Assembly: GCA_006386115.1 (NCBI GenBank)
Contig: VFIW01000062.1
Location: 124,001-188,000 of the forward strand
DNA from: Globisporangium splendens
Taxonomy: Eukaryota; Oomycota; Peronosporomycetes; Pythiales; Pythiaceae
Reading direction: 5' to 3'
DNA: 64,000 nucleotides
Both the position numbers and the translations under genes were made by a program. Positions 43,550 through 53,067 of this stretch are shown piece by piece; position 1 is the first letter of the stretch, and each line of letters starts with the position of its first letter. Under the pieces are notes generated by a model. It worked only from the letters and a program-made list of their open reading frames with translations. It searched no databases and was not told the DNA's origin.

Positions 43550-46500
43550 TCACGTTCAATTCGAGTGAAATTAAACAGGCTGTGAAGAAATGCAAGAGAG
43601 GCAAAGCTCACGGTCCTGACGAACTCGGCAACGACTGGTACAGAGACCACTGCGACGAGATTACCGGTCTATTCGAGCGACTTTTCAACTTGTGGATACC
43701 CGAATGCGTTCTGCCAAGTTCGTTCAGTGAAGCACTTATTCACTGCATAAAAAAGTCCGTCTCTGCTGCGTCGCCGCTGGACTACAGGCCAATCGCACTC
43801 CTCAACTCTGATTACAAAATATTCACACGGATATTTGTAACCAGATTACGAACTGTGCTCCCTTGGCTTATCCATCACATGCAAGCTGGTTTCGTTCCAG
43901 GGCGAGCAATCCCGACTACGATCGATGTGCTATTGGCTGCACAACAGCGGGCCACGAGCGACCCCGCCATGTCCAGAGCGATCGCGTTGCTCCTTGATTT
44001 TGCTAAAGCCTATGATTCACTCGATCGCAGCTTTCTGGCACAAGCGCTCCAGCATCTTGGATTCCCATTGAAGTTCGTACACTTAGTGAAGGTGTTACAC
44101 TCTCAAACCACTTACAAGTTCATTGTCAACGGTTTCCTGTCGAGAAAGTACAACGTAACATCCGGAATTCGTCAAGGATGTCCGCTGGTCCCTCTTCTCT
44201 TCATCTTGGCGTTAGAGGTTCTTTATCGGAAAATCGAAGCGAGTGACGAAATACACGGCGTTGAACTCCAGGCAGCAGGATGCGCAACTGAAGCCAGAAT
44301 TGGAGGATACGCAGACGACACGACCATTTACCTTAGCGATCCCAAGGATATTGATGCCGTTTTTGCAATCCTGGACAAATATGGAGCAGCTTCTGGGCTT
44401 CGAGTCAATCGGCACAAATCTGCAGTATTACCGCTGAACAAGGAATACAGCTCCACCGAAGAGTCAGTCAGTGACATTCATGTGCTACAACGTGAGGAAC
44501 ATTGCCGCTACCTCGGCATCCAAGTCGGACAAACGCCTTCGAATGCAAGTAGCTGGTCCAAGTGCATCCAAGCCTTACGTGTCAGACTTCGACTTGCGCG
44601 TCTCAAAACTCACTCTGTCGCCCAACGCGCAGCAATTGCCAGTGCCGTCATCATACCCAAAGTGCTTTACGTGGCCAGGCACTCCTGGCCCTCTACGGCT
44701 ATTGTCAATCAGCTACACGACCTAGTGAAACAATTTGTCTGGGGCTCAAGGAATGGTAAGCCTGCGAAACCGTGGATGAAGGAAGAACAAGCTGAACTCA
44801 AAAAAATGAATGGAGGCTTGTCAGTACCCAACATCAGAACTGAACTGATGACGATGAGCGCCACAGCAGTCTCCAAATGGGCAATCACTACCTCTCACAT
44901 CGGTCAGGTCATCGGGGAAATCTTGCTGCACAACACAAGGGCTTCTTCGACGTACATCACGCCGCTCGATGCAATTCCAAGGCGGCCACCCCAGCTTCGT
45001 GATAACATGTGGACAACTGGCGCAGCATTATGTGCGTCGCTCCATTCTCGACCCTATGAGCCCAGAGAACGTGACAATGTACGTTGGTGTTACGAGCACT
45101 TCAAGTCGACAATTGTGCAGACTCAATGGGACGGCGATGTGTTCCAGATCGACCTCAGCTCTAAAATGTCTGACAGGCTTCCAGGTATCATCGCTGAAGG
45201 GCGAAAGCTACGCGGGACATTCTGTGCAGAATGGCTGCCATACATGACCTCGACTGCAGATGGGTGGCTTCTTGATCCCAACGACTCCCCATACAAGCTT
45301 GCTCACACATCATTGTCAGTTGGAACAGCACAACTGGGTGACATACTTCGATGGGAGTGGATAAGACCAGGAGTGCTCAACTTCATCCCAACATGTGGAA
45401 TCTCCGGATTCTCCCGGCCGTCTATTCGAGCGCTCGAGCGGTTATGTGCTACGTTGGTATCCAACTTCCCACAGCTTCTGTATCGACCACAGCAAACAAA
45501 TGTGCTTCGGCTGTACAACGGGCAACGTCATTATAACCACGAATGGCATCTGCACACCAGTGAAGCAACTCTGACCCACGTCGACACGACCCTAGTCAAA
45601 GCTACGCATACAGTTCACTCCGCAATGGACTGTGACGTCATGGCAACAAGAGACTTGAACGGGCAGAAGGTGTCGTTCCATGCACATCCACGTTTCACAA
45701 GAATCGTGCAACTATGGGGTGGCAACGGACGATACAATACGACCAGATCTTTCTATCGGCAACAAGTTGCAGCAACGAGGACACAAATTGGCAAAGATAC
45801 TCGAGATGCAGCAGTCAACAAAGCTGTCCAAACAGCAGGATCTCTGTGGCCAGGACTGCAATTAATCCAATGGAGCGAATTACACAACATCCCAGGGATT
45901 ACAGTTTATACGGCTCAGACTCTTCTCCGGCTGAAAGCCAACCGACTCTCCATGTGGAACTATGAGAAAGCTGATCTATCCTGCTCGAATCCCGAATGCT
46001 CCCAAGTTGTCCAATCTTCTGTTCAACATCTATTCTGGGAGTGTCCGAAAGCCAAACTCGTGTGGAACTACTTTTATGCGCTATGGGCGAAGATCGGAAT
46101 CACTCCTGGTCACGACCCCGCAATCTGGATCTTCAGTCTGGATCTACCAGATACTCCAAGGCATGCATGGACCACGATCAAGAGACACATTATCGGACAC
46201 AAGTTCTCCAATGAACATCTCCAAGATCATCTCTATCCCGTCGCACACATGCTGTGGCGATATATGAGCGCGTCGCTCATACAAGCCATTTGGTGTGCGC
46301 ATCTGCGACGCATGGATTCGGATCCAATCGAATCGACTGCTGAGATGGCGATCATGATGACCAGATTAGAGGCAGGAATGCGAAACCTCACACGACTCGC
46401 TGAAGCGCAAGCTGGAGACTCGGACGGTCACACGGTTGCAGCAGTTCTCAAGGCATATGTCGACTGCTTTCTCAGCCAAACCGACGCCATCCCCTTGACT

Positions 46501-47148
46501 CCAAGTGATACTCGCGGCGTTTACATGTTGTTTTTCGATGGTGGATCACGCGGCAATCCAGGACCAGGAGGGACTGGATCCATTATCGTGCGTGTCCATA
46601 AGGATTCGCACACAGCCAGTTTAGTTTGGGCCGCCAGCATGGCCTACACCAGGAAGGACACGACCAACAACTTTGCCGAGTACTGGGGTCTCATACATGG
46701 ACTCCGAGAACCCCAACGCAGTCACTTCGAACCGTTGTACGTGGTTGGAGACAGTGCGCTCATTATCTCCCAACAGCGAATGCATCGGTCCCCTCGACAG
46801 CACCGATTGGCACGTTTATACCAGACAAGTCGACGACTCGCGGATTGCATCGACATCCGAGGATGGTACCATCACTACCGTGCCTTCAACAAGATGGCGG
46901 ACTCAGCCGCCAACCTAGCCATGGACACCAGAACCTCAACGCAGGTCCACTTCCCAACTCATCGAGCTGCTTTCAACAATCTCACCCAGGATCTTGACAA
47001 CGACGTCATGCATTGGCTTATGCGAAGTTCGGAAGACCCAAGGTCATTGGACAACACAAGGCAGCCTCACATAGGACCAAGAGAACATGCCATCCCGGTC
47101 AAAGATTATTTAGCATTCAGAAGTGATCTATTGCAATCCGCGCTGTAG
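43543..47148 (+). CDS. Reverse transcriptase-RNase H polyprotein fragment (copy 3)
   Basis: About 1,200 codons open from inside the left target duplication to TAG, with no ATG at the element start. Reverse-transcriptase blocks are seen in order: KCKRGKAHGPDELGNDWY, PLDYRPIALLNSDYKIFTRI, GFVPGRAIPTTID, motif A LLLDFAKAYDSLDRSFL, motif B SGIRQGCPLVPLLF and motif C GGYADDTTIYL. The YADD box is intact. The thumb region follows (SAVLPLNKEY, RYLGIQVGQ). A zf-RVT-type zinc segment lies near residues 830-860 and a type I RNase H near 985-1120 (FFDGGSRGNPGPGG, FAEYWGL, VVGDSALI). Domain order RT, zinc, RNase H fits the I/Tad-like LINE groups. The endonuclease part of ORF2 and all of ORF1 are absent. 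Confidence 0.92.
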   Translation: MVFTFNSSEIKQAVKKCKRGKAHGPDELGNDWYRDHCDEITGLFERLFNLWIPECVLPSSFSEALIHCIKKSVSAASPLDYRPIALLNSDYKIFTRIFVTRLRTVLPWLIHHMQAGFVPGRAIPTTIDVLLAAQQRATSDPAMSRAIALLLDFAKAYDSLDRSFLAQALQHLGFPLKFVHLVKVLHSQTTYKFIVNGFLSRKYNVTSGIRQGCPLVPLLFILALEVLYRKIEASDEIHGVELQAAGCATEARIGGYADDTTIYLSDPKDIDAVFAILDKYGAASGLRVNRHKSAVLPLNKEYSSTEESVSDIHVLQREEHCRYLGIQVGQTPSNASSWSKCIQALRVRLRLARLKTHSVAQRAAIASAVIIPKVLYVARHSWPSTAIVNQLHDLVKQFVWGSRNGKPAKPWMKEEQAELKKMNGGLSVPNIRTELMTMSATAVSKWAITTSHIGQVIGEILLHNTRASSTYITPLDAIPRRPPQLRDNMWTTGAALCASLHSRPYEPRERDNVRWCYEHFKSTIVQTQWDGDVFQIDLSSKMSDRLPGIIAEGRKLRGTFCAEWLPYMTSTADGWLLDPNDSPYKLAHTSLSVGTAQLGDILRWEWIRPGVLNFIPTCGISGFSRPSIRALERLCATLVSNFPQLLYRPQQTNVLRLYNGQRHYNHEWHLHTSEATLTHVDTTLVKATHTVHSAMDCDVMATRDLNGQKVSFHAHPRFTRIVQLWGGNGRYNTTRSFYRQQVAATRTQIGKDTRDAAVNKAVQTAGSLWPGLQLIQWSELHNIPGITVYTAQTLLRLKANRLSMWNYEKADLSCSNPECSQVVQSSVQHLFWECPKAKLVWNYFYALWAKIGITPGHDPAIWIFSLDLPDTPRHAWTTIKRHIIGHKFSNEHLQDHLYPVAHMLWRYMSASLIQAIWCAHLRRMDSDPIESTAEMAIMMTRLEAGMRNLTRLAEAQAGDSDGHTVAAVLKAYVDCFLSQTDAIPLTPSDTRGVYMLFFDGGSRGNPGPGGTGSIIVRVHKDSHTASLVWAASMAYTRKDTTNNFAEYWGLIHGLREPQRSHFEPLYVVGDSALIISQQRMHRSPRQHRLARLYQTSRRLADCIDIRGWYHHYRAFNKMADSAANLAMDTRTSTQVHFPTHRAAFNNLTQDLDNDVMHWLMRSSEDPRSLDNTRQPHIGPREHAIPVKDYLAFRSDLLQSAL

Positions 47149-47253
47149 ACACATTTACACTCCTAGATGAAATTCGCAATGAAGATTAGTTAGGAGAATG
47201 GATATTGTAGGTCACGACGATGAACCTAAATATACCTCACCTCATAAAGTAAA
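43550..47253 (+). mobile_element. Non-LTR retrotransposon copy 3 with intact RT-RNase H frame
   Basis: A 3.7-kb element bounded by 10-bp target-site duplications, with a TAAAGTAAA tail at 47244-47253. It is 5'-truncated at the start of the reverse-transcriptase domain, so no endonuclease is present. It carries one continuous frame to TAG at 47146-47148 and the same ~100-nt 3' UTR as copies 1 and 2. It lies in the coding sense inside ankyrin gene B. An uninterrupted frame and clean duplications indicate a recent insertion. Confidence 0.94.
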
Positions 47254-47263
47254 GAAGTGGTTT
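47254..47263 (+). repeat. Target-site duplication, right (copy 3)
   Basis: GAAGTGGTTT, partner of 43540-43549. It follows the AAA of the element tail directly. Confidence 0.85.
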
Positions 47264-47869
47264 CACGAGAACAGGATCGCAAGATTTCCCCAGTCAACCA
47301 TGGATGGTGATGCGACAAGTAGTCGCTTAGACGCCGTGAGGTGGCTGTACGAGAATGACAATCGCTCAAGTTGGCGCTCAACATCGATCATGAATAATGC
47401 TGCTGCAAGTGGGAATCTTGATCTTGTGAAGTGGCTGCGTGAGAATCGTGAAGAAGGTTGCACAGCATCCGCGATGGACAAAGCTGCTGCAAATGGTCAT
47501 TTGAACGTCGTCAAGTGGCTACATGAACATCACACCGAAGGATGCATTACTGATGCAATGGATGTAGCAGCGTCTGGTGGTCACATCGACGTCATTAAGT
47601 GGCTGCACGAGAACCGACTGGAAGGGTGCTCATCAGAACCGATGGACAACGCTGTTTACGGTAGCGAATTTGAGATGGTGCTTTTCCTGCACGAGCATCG
47701 AAGTGAAGAGTGCTCACAGAAAGCTGCGCTCGGTGCGATGAACCAAAGCGACTTTGAAATCTTTCTCTGGCAGTACGAGATTTACTTTGACCAAGTAGAC
47801 CTCGAGCGAGTTCGGTCCGAGTACGAGTTTGTTGATGTGCTGCTTGACACAGGATGGCGATGGCACTGA
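47254..47869 (+). pseudogene. Ankyrin gene B, 3' part after the retrotransposon
   Basis: Resumes the ankyrin frame at the duplicated target (KWFHENRIARF) and stays open to TGA at 47867-47869. Units of about 33 residues are clear: GNLDLVKWLRENREEGCTAS, GHLNVVKWLHEHHTEGCITD, GHIDVIKWLHENRLEGCSSE. The conserved C-terminal cap is FEMVLFLHEHRSEECSQKAA then FEIFLWQYEIYFDQVDLERV. Removing the element and one target copy would rejoin both halves in the same frame. Confidence 0.85.
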
Positions 47870-48000
47870 GACTCGAAGCGCTTGGTCAGGTAGTACGATT
47901 GATGGAGCTGTCTGCTCTTAGATAGACAATGGTGTAGGTTGTTGAGTAAGCGCTTGCTGGCAAAAGTTGGAAACGTGAAACTCCACTCAGATGCAGACAG

Positions 48001-48435
48001 CTTTCCATTTGTACTAAAAGTATCAGGCATCCAGGTATCTCGCATGTATCTTTTCGTACAGAAAGTCTTTACGAGAACGCTTTGCTCTTGTGGGGGTATC
48101 TGAGCTTCATTTTATCAAGATTAGGAATGTTGGTTTTGGGCATCGCACTGGCATATTCAACCTCACGCACTATCTAGTGCCAATTCTCTCCTGCAGTCAG
48201 CACCGCGTCGACCAAGTCGTATCCTGACCGCATTTCCTCGAATTTCACTCGCTCAAGGTAGTTCTTGCACAACCAGAGGAGCGCTTCAAAATCACCTCGG
48301 CTCGTTGCATTGAACGCAGCTTGGGGTGGACACCCTTCGCTTCGATGGGTATGCAGGAAAAGCACTCTGTCAAGTCGCTCTCGCAGACGACATGGTCCAT
48401 CGCATCTGCAGTGCACCCTTCGTGTCGATTTCCGT
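48001..48435 (-). repeat. 435-bp inverted duplication, copy A
   Basis: Almost identical, in opposite orientation, to 62122-62556. It holds the 3' end of an ankyrin gene (minus strand, stop at 48174-48176) plus about 173 nt of its downstream flank. Outside 48001 and about 48435 similarity ends abruptly. Confidence 0.85.
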
Positions 48436-48450
48436 CGAGTCGCATCACGT
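48174..48450 (-). pseudogene. Ankyrin fragment C (3' end only)
   Basis: Encodes the last repeat and cap of the ankyrin family (NRHEGCTADAMDHVVCESD, then in another frame RVLFLHTHRSEGCPPQ and DFEALLWLCKNYLERVKFE). The frame changes at GACTTGACAGAGTG, where other members have one more base (GAT TTT AAC AGA GTG in copy A of the family). The same one-base loss is present in copy D. No upstream repeats accompany it. Confidence 0.8.
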
Positions 48451-48567
48451 GAGTGAACAGAGTGCTGGCGCTGCATAACCACCTTAGTGCTAAAGGTCAC
48501 TTACGCATTCTTACTTCGCGTTTTGTTGACCAGAAATGTCCTCAATCCGGTTTACACCGTGAACGGC

Positions 48568-49297
48568 ATGACGCACCAAGACGATGAGCATTCCCACCCA
48601 GCGCCACAGCATCGCAAGAAAGACAAACCGAGTTACATCTTGCAAACGTCCGACATTGAGGTGCGTGGAGCAAGAATTCTTCATCGTCTTGATTGATTTG
48701 CACTATACTAACACGAGTCGGGCGCTTTATCAGGGGGCGAGCTGCAGTGACCCAGCGAAATCGGTGGTCGCAGGTATCGTGAATGAGAAACGCCGCAATT
48801 TCCGAGCGATTAACGCCACTGACGACATTGTCAGTGCTAAAGCCGATACGTCTGTCCACAGCATCCGCAACAATCGACGGGTGGATCCAAATGCGCCAAA
48901 CTATACGTCCCTCGATGGTGCAAAAGTGGACTCCAATGCGATTTCAGCGGCCAAGAGCATCGTCTTTGCCGATCTCATCAAGGAGCACGACATCGTATGG
49001 AAGAAAGATAATGGCAAGGGATCGTACATCATTGCCAGCATCGGGAATATCGGACACAGCGGTGTCAAGCCTGTCGAGAAGAAGGAGCAAGGCGCACGAC
49101 GATCCACCACACCGACGCCACTCACGTTCTCTACAAATTCATCAGAAAACCAGTCTCAGCTCCATGCACAGTGCTCTCGGATCAGCGATGTTGGAGGAAT
49201 GGACAGCAAGAGCAGCACCAGCCGTCGAACGCCGTCGGAGAAGAGGCAATCCCAGAGCCTGCAAGAAGAGATCCGACTCGTGCGCGAACTATCTTGA
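48568..49297 (+). CDS. Hypothetical protein with DIEGA-type motif
   Basis: Two exons, 48568-48660 and 48734-49297, with donor GTGCGT and acceptor CAG, phase 0, 218 aa. I do not recognise the family with certainty. The splice joins TSDIE to GASCSDPAKS, giving a DIEGA-like motif. Further on RRVDPNAPNYTSLDGAKV resembles the DIxGAxP ... NP..P.Y pattern seen in several flagellar/axonemal proteins of protists. A flagellar role is a guess only. The C-terminal third is Ser/Thr/Arg-rich and ends in a short helix (SLQEEIRLVRELS). It lies just downstream of ankyrin fragment C, in the opposite direction. Confidence 0.62.
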
Positions 49298-49500
49298 GCC
49301 ACCACGGACTTGAGCAACAGGCAAGAGCCATAAATGGAAGAGCAAAGACATGCACATAAAAAGCAATTTGGACATTACCCCTGTCGCCTGTTTTGTTGTG
49401 AGGAAACTACCATCTCTGTCGAATGTCTGCGTCGCTTATTTGTGCCGCGGTATCTGCATTTTCACGGCTACACACGCTAGGGGCAAGACAAGCAAGATGT

Positions 49501-50961
49501 TTATGTCAAGTCAAACATGTCGTCGTCCATCACTGGTGGTGGGCGAGTTATCGAATTGGAAGAAGTGGTTGGCGGCTCCGAATCGTATGTTGTAGCCGAC
49601 GAGTGCATCATGTCCGACTCGGATGGCATCGAGAACTCGAGTGAATCAAAGTCGAACGCCAATTTCTCTTCCTCGCCAGTGTGGAACGCGACGGTTGCTC
49701 TCGCTGTCGTGTCATTGAAATCGTAATCTTCAATGCCGCCGTCGTCTTCAAATGCTGCTGGTTTTGCTGCAGGTGCTGGTTCCAGTGCAGCCGCGGGCAC
49801 GGCGACCGAGATGACTGGCGGCGCCACCGGAGCTGCAGCTGGAGCAGGCGGAGCCACCGGAGCTGCAGCTGGAGCAGGCGGAACCACCAGAGCTGGAGAT
49901 GGAGCTGGAGGTGCAGCTGGAGCAGCACGAACAGGCTCTGGAGTTGGAGCAAACGGATTTTTGCTCGGTGCTGGATTGCTGGCTGGTGCTGTTGGTCGTG
50001 GCTGTGGCGGTTGTCGCTGAACTGGAGCAGCAACTGGCTGCGTTGGAGCTGCCCGGGGTGCACTTCCGGCGCCGCCACCATAGATGGTCAGTTTTCGCAC
50101 TAATCGGGCAACTTGGTTGTCCAAGAAGCTGAAGCCCTGCTTGCGGATCGTCGTCTGCAGCAGATCCTCGTTGCCCAGTTTGTAGGCGCGCACGAGGTCC
50201 TCGGCCAGCGCGCACTCGTCGGACGACAAGAACGCGTCTTCCTGGAGCTGCGCCATGTACGTCTTGTCGGCAGCCGCGACGTCGCCCATCGTCAGCATCA
50301 AGACAACCTCGCTCAGGTAGCACTTGTGCACGTTTGCAGCCTGGTCAATCTGCTTGAACAGCTTGATCTGTCTCGTCAAGAGCGCCAGACTATCCGCGTA
50401 CAATGCATTCTTGACGAGGAAGCTGAGCGTCTTGCGGAACGTGTCGATCGCGAAGTGGGGTTTGTCCTGGGACTCCATCATGGAGCACGCGCTCAGCATG
50501 AGCTCCTTCAGCACGTTCATGTCCTTCATGCCGTTCTCCTCACACATGGTCGCAGCTTTCATGAGCGCATCGGCGCCTTTGCCCAGCTCGCCCATGTCGA
50601 CATAGTGGCCGCTCGCGGCTTCAAACGCAGCCTTCACTTCGAGCAGGTACTTGTGCTTGTCGGCGCCCGTGACGCGGGACTCGCGCATCTGCTGCACAAC
50701 GACCTTGGCGATATTCTCCTGCGCCTGCGCAGCGCGGTAGCTCGACTTGTTCTTGAGCTGCACGTCCGCGACCTGCGCGAACACGCGCTTGGCGGCATCA
50801 AAGTCGCCCGCCGCGCGGAACGCGTCCGCAGCCTTCTCCAGGAACGGCGCGGCCGCCAGGTAGTCGGGCGCCCAGCGGAAGACCGTCTTGGCCATACACT
50901 TGTCTGCCTGCTTGAGGTTCTCCTCCGCCTCCTTGCGCTTCTTCACCTGCAGCGCCGACAT
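49501..50961 (-). CDS. Gamma-SNAP-like protein with long Pro/Ala-rich tail
   Basis: A 486-residue intronless gene. Residues 1-300 are the SNAP superhelix of TPR-like helical pairs (MSALQVKKRKEAEENLKQAD, APFLEKAADAFRAAGDF, AKRVFAQVADVQLKNKSSY). It matches gamma- rather than alpha-SNAP in its spacing and in the LLQTTIRKQGFSFLDNQVAR end. SNAPs recruit the ATPase NSF to disassemble SNARE complexes after fusion. Animal gamma-SNAP stops near residue 312. Here about 180 residues follow: Pro/Ala repeats (APPAPAAAPVAPPAP), an NPF motif (SKNPFAPTPEP) and an acidic end (PPVMDDDMFDLT). NPF motifs bind EH-domain endocytic proteins. It shares a 439-bp upstream region with the divergent prephenate dehydratase gene. 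Confidence 0.92.
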   Translation of the reverse strand: MSALQVKKRKEAEENLKQADKCMAKTVFRWAPDYLAAAPFLEKAADAFRAAGDFDAAKRVFAQVADVQLKNKSSYRAAQAQENIAKVVVQQMRESRVTGADKHKYLLEVKAAFEAASGHYVDMGELGKGADALMKAATMCEENGMKDMNVLKELMLSACSMMESQDKPHFAIDTFRKTLSFLVKNALYADSLALLTRQIKLFKQIDQAANVHKCYLSEVVLMLTMGDVAAADKTYMAQLQEDAFLSSDECALAEDLVRAYKLGNEDLLQTTIRKQGFSFLDNQVARLVRKLTIYGGGAGSAPRAAPTQPVAAPVQRQPPQPRPTAPASNPAPSKNPFAPTPEPVRAAPAAPPAPSPALVVPPAPAAAPVAPPAPAAAPVAPPVISVAVPAAALEPAPAAKPAAFEDDGGIEDYDFNDTTARATVAFHTGEEEKLAFDFDSLEFSMPSESDMMHSSATTYDSEPPTTSSNSITRPPPVMDDDMFDLT

Positions 50962-51400
50962 CTTTACTCAATGCGTTCGTGGCGAATGCGCGCGTGTGTC
51001 TGTGCGTCGGTCGACGACGACGACGAACTAGGAGCATTCCCTATGCCAACAAACGTCACCGAAACACCCCCGACTTTATGAGATCCTCTTTATTATGAAC
51101 GCACTGTAAACCATGAGATATTAAATTATGCATTCTCTGAGATATAGGATGTGAGACTATTTATGCAATTTGTACAGTACATGTATTGAAATTTATAGGG
51201 TTGCAAAATAGAGGGATTTCATTTCCAGATTGAAGTGGTCGAATTCCATGTAGCCCACATTACTTCTCTCAACAAACCCAGCATATTGTAGTGTCGCCCA
51301 CACTATGCTAAGTTCAAGGCATTTTGAGTGGTTGTGGCCCCGGGGGGTACTGTTCCTCCTCCTCCCCTTGCCGCTCTCTCTGATAACAAGGCGAAGCAAA
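50962..51400. other. Divergent upstream region
   Basis: Lies between the gamma-SNAP gene (minus) and the HTH-prephenate dehydratase gene (plus). It is AT-rich in the middle (51080-51230). An in-frame ATG at 51305 would add 32 residues with a hydrophobic core (VLFLLLPLPLSLI) to the dehydratase; I treat it as 5' UTR because the ATG at 51401 has a better context. Confidence 0.45.
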
Positions 51401-53015
51401 ATGGCGGACGCCACGAGCGCGGACAAGGCGCAGGCGCGCGAGAAGAAGCGCAGCTACACGGTGGAGGAGAAGCTCGCGATCGTGCAGGCGGCCAAGAACG
51501 AGTCGCTGCGCGCCGTGGCCAAGCGCTACAACGTGGACCGCAACTGCATCCGCGCGTGGCGCGACAAGGAGACGCAGCTCGCGGAGCTCCACCCCAATGC
51601 GCGGCGGTTGCCCGGCGCCGGACGGCGTCCGTCCACGGGAGAGAAGATCACACCGCAAAAGCGCAAAGCAGACGGAGATGCGGGCAGCAGCGATGAGCAC
51701 GGCGTCGCGGCCGTGGGCTTGAAGCTCGATGGAGCAGCGACCGCAACGGCTCTCGCGGCTGCGATCCCCGCCAATGTGCAAGTAGATACGACGCTGCTAG
51801 TTGAAGCTGTGTCGAAGAACGGAATGGCGTCGCCGCTGCAGAAGAAGCAGAAGAAGGCGACTGCGATCCAGGACGATTTCCTGCTGATTGGGTTCCAGGG
51901 CAAAGAAGGCGCGTTCTCGGACGTTGCGGCGCGGTCTGCGTTTGAAGAGCTCCAGCAGACGAAGTCGCTGACGCCGTCGGAATTCGAGACCGTCGGGTAC
52001 GCGCAGGTGGGTCACGTCATGGACGCGATCGAGCGCGGCGAAGTCGAGTACGGCGTACTGCCCGTGGAGAACTCGATCTCCGGCACGTTCCACGGGATCC
52101 TCGATCGCTTGATCGGCTCGCACTTGAAGATCGTCGGCGAGATCGCATGTGTCCAGGAATTGTGTCTGTGTGCGCTACCGGAGACGAAAATGGAAGACAT
52201 CAACTGCCTGCTGTCGCACCCTGCGATCCTGGACCACTGTGAAGACTTTATCTGCGACATGGAGCGCAAGATAGGCATGATCATCGACAGACAAGCGACG
52301 TGGGATAGCGCTGGTGCGTGCCAGATCGTGAAGCACGAAGCCGTGAAGAACGTTGCGGCGATCGCGAGTGAGAAAGCGGCCTCGGCCCATGGACTGCTGG
52401 TGATGGAGAAAGGCGTGGGCAATGAACTGAACAACGAGACCAGGTACATGATCCTCGGGCGCATGGACGCCAAGCCACTCCCACTCGGTCTACGATCATC
52501 GACGATCGTGACAAAGAAGTCCAGTATCGTGATCGCCGTGCCGAATGAAGCCCAGGCGTTGTTCAAGATCGTTGCGGCGTTTGCGTTGCGCAATCTGATG
52601 ATCATCAAGATCGAGAGTCGACCGGCGGCGACGGCAGGTGGTCTCTTCACCTCCGAGACACATCACTGGTATGGATTTGCTTTATGAGAACTGATAGTTG
52701 CCGGCCATGATTGGGGCTAACTGGTCTGACTGATATGCCTCGTTGATAATGTGCAGGGACTACATTTTCTACGTGGACTATATCTCGAGGTATGCATCTC
52801 TCTCTCTTGAGCTGTTGCATGGTGTGTGGCTAATCTGTGTGTTTATTTCTGCAAATGGCTGTAGTTCGGATGAATTGGTGAATGAACGCTTGCGAAGCCA
52901 CTTGGAAGAGTTTGCGCTCTGGGTCAAGGATCTTGGGACGTACTCCAGTAGCATTGCGAAGGCGAACGTTGAGCCACCACGATGGAAGAATCTCTGTAGT
53001 GTCATCTCTTGCTAA
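51401..53015 (+). CDS. HTH DNA-binding domain fused to prephenate dehydratase and ACT domain
   Basis: Three exons, 51401-52668, 52757-52789 and 52865-53015, in phase, 483 aa. Residues ~18-55 are a psq/Brinker/CENP-B-like helix-turn-helix (SYTVEEKLAIVQAAK, LRAVAKRYNVDRNCIRAWRD). Then comes a basic, nuclear-looking linker (TPQKRKADGD, LQKKQKKAT). Residues ~161-350 are prephenate dehydratase: IGFQGKEGAFSDVAARSAF, YGVLPVENSISGTFHGILDR, then DRQATWDSAGACQIVKH, where bacterial enzymes have the catalytic Thr-Arg region. Residues ~370-445 are an ACT domain (SSIVIAVPNEAQALFKIVAA, LMIIKIESRPA), which binds phenylalanine in bacterial enzymes. The enzyme converts prephenate to phenylpyruvate for phenylalanine synthesis. 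The DNA-binding fusion is unexpected and the reading frame through it is continuous in one exon. Confidence 0.9.
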
Positions 53016-53067
53016 ACTAGCAGCAAAGTGATCAGCTTTGCGTCCGTGGCAGACTGGCTGATTGTTA

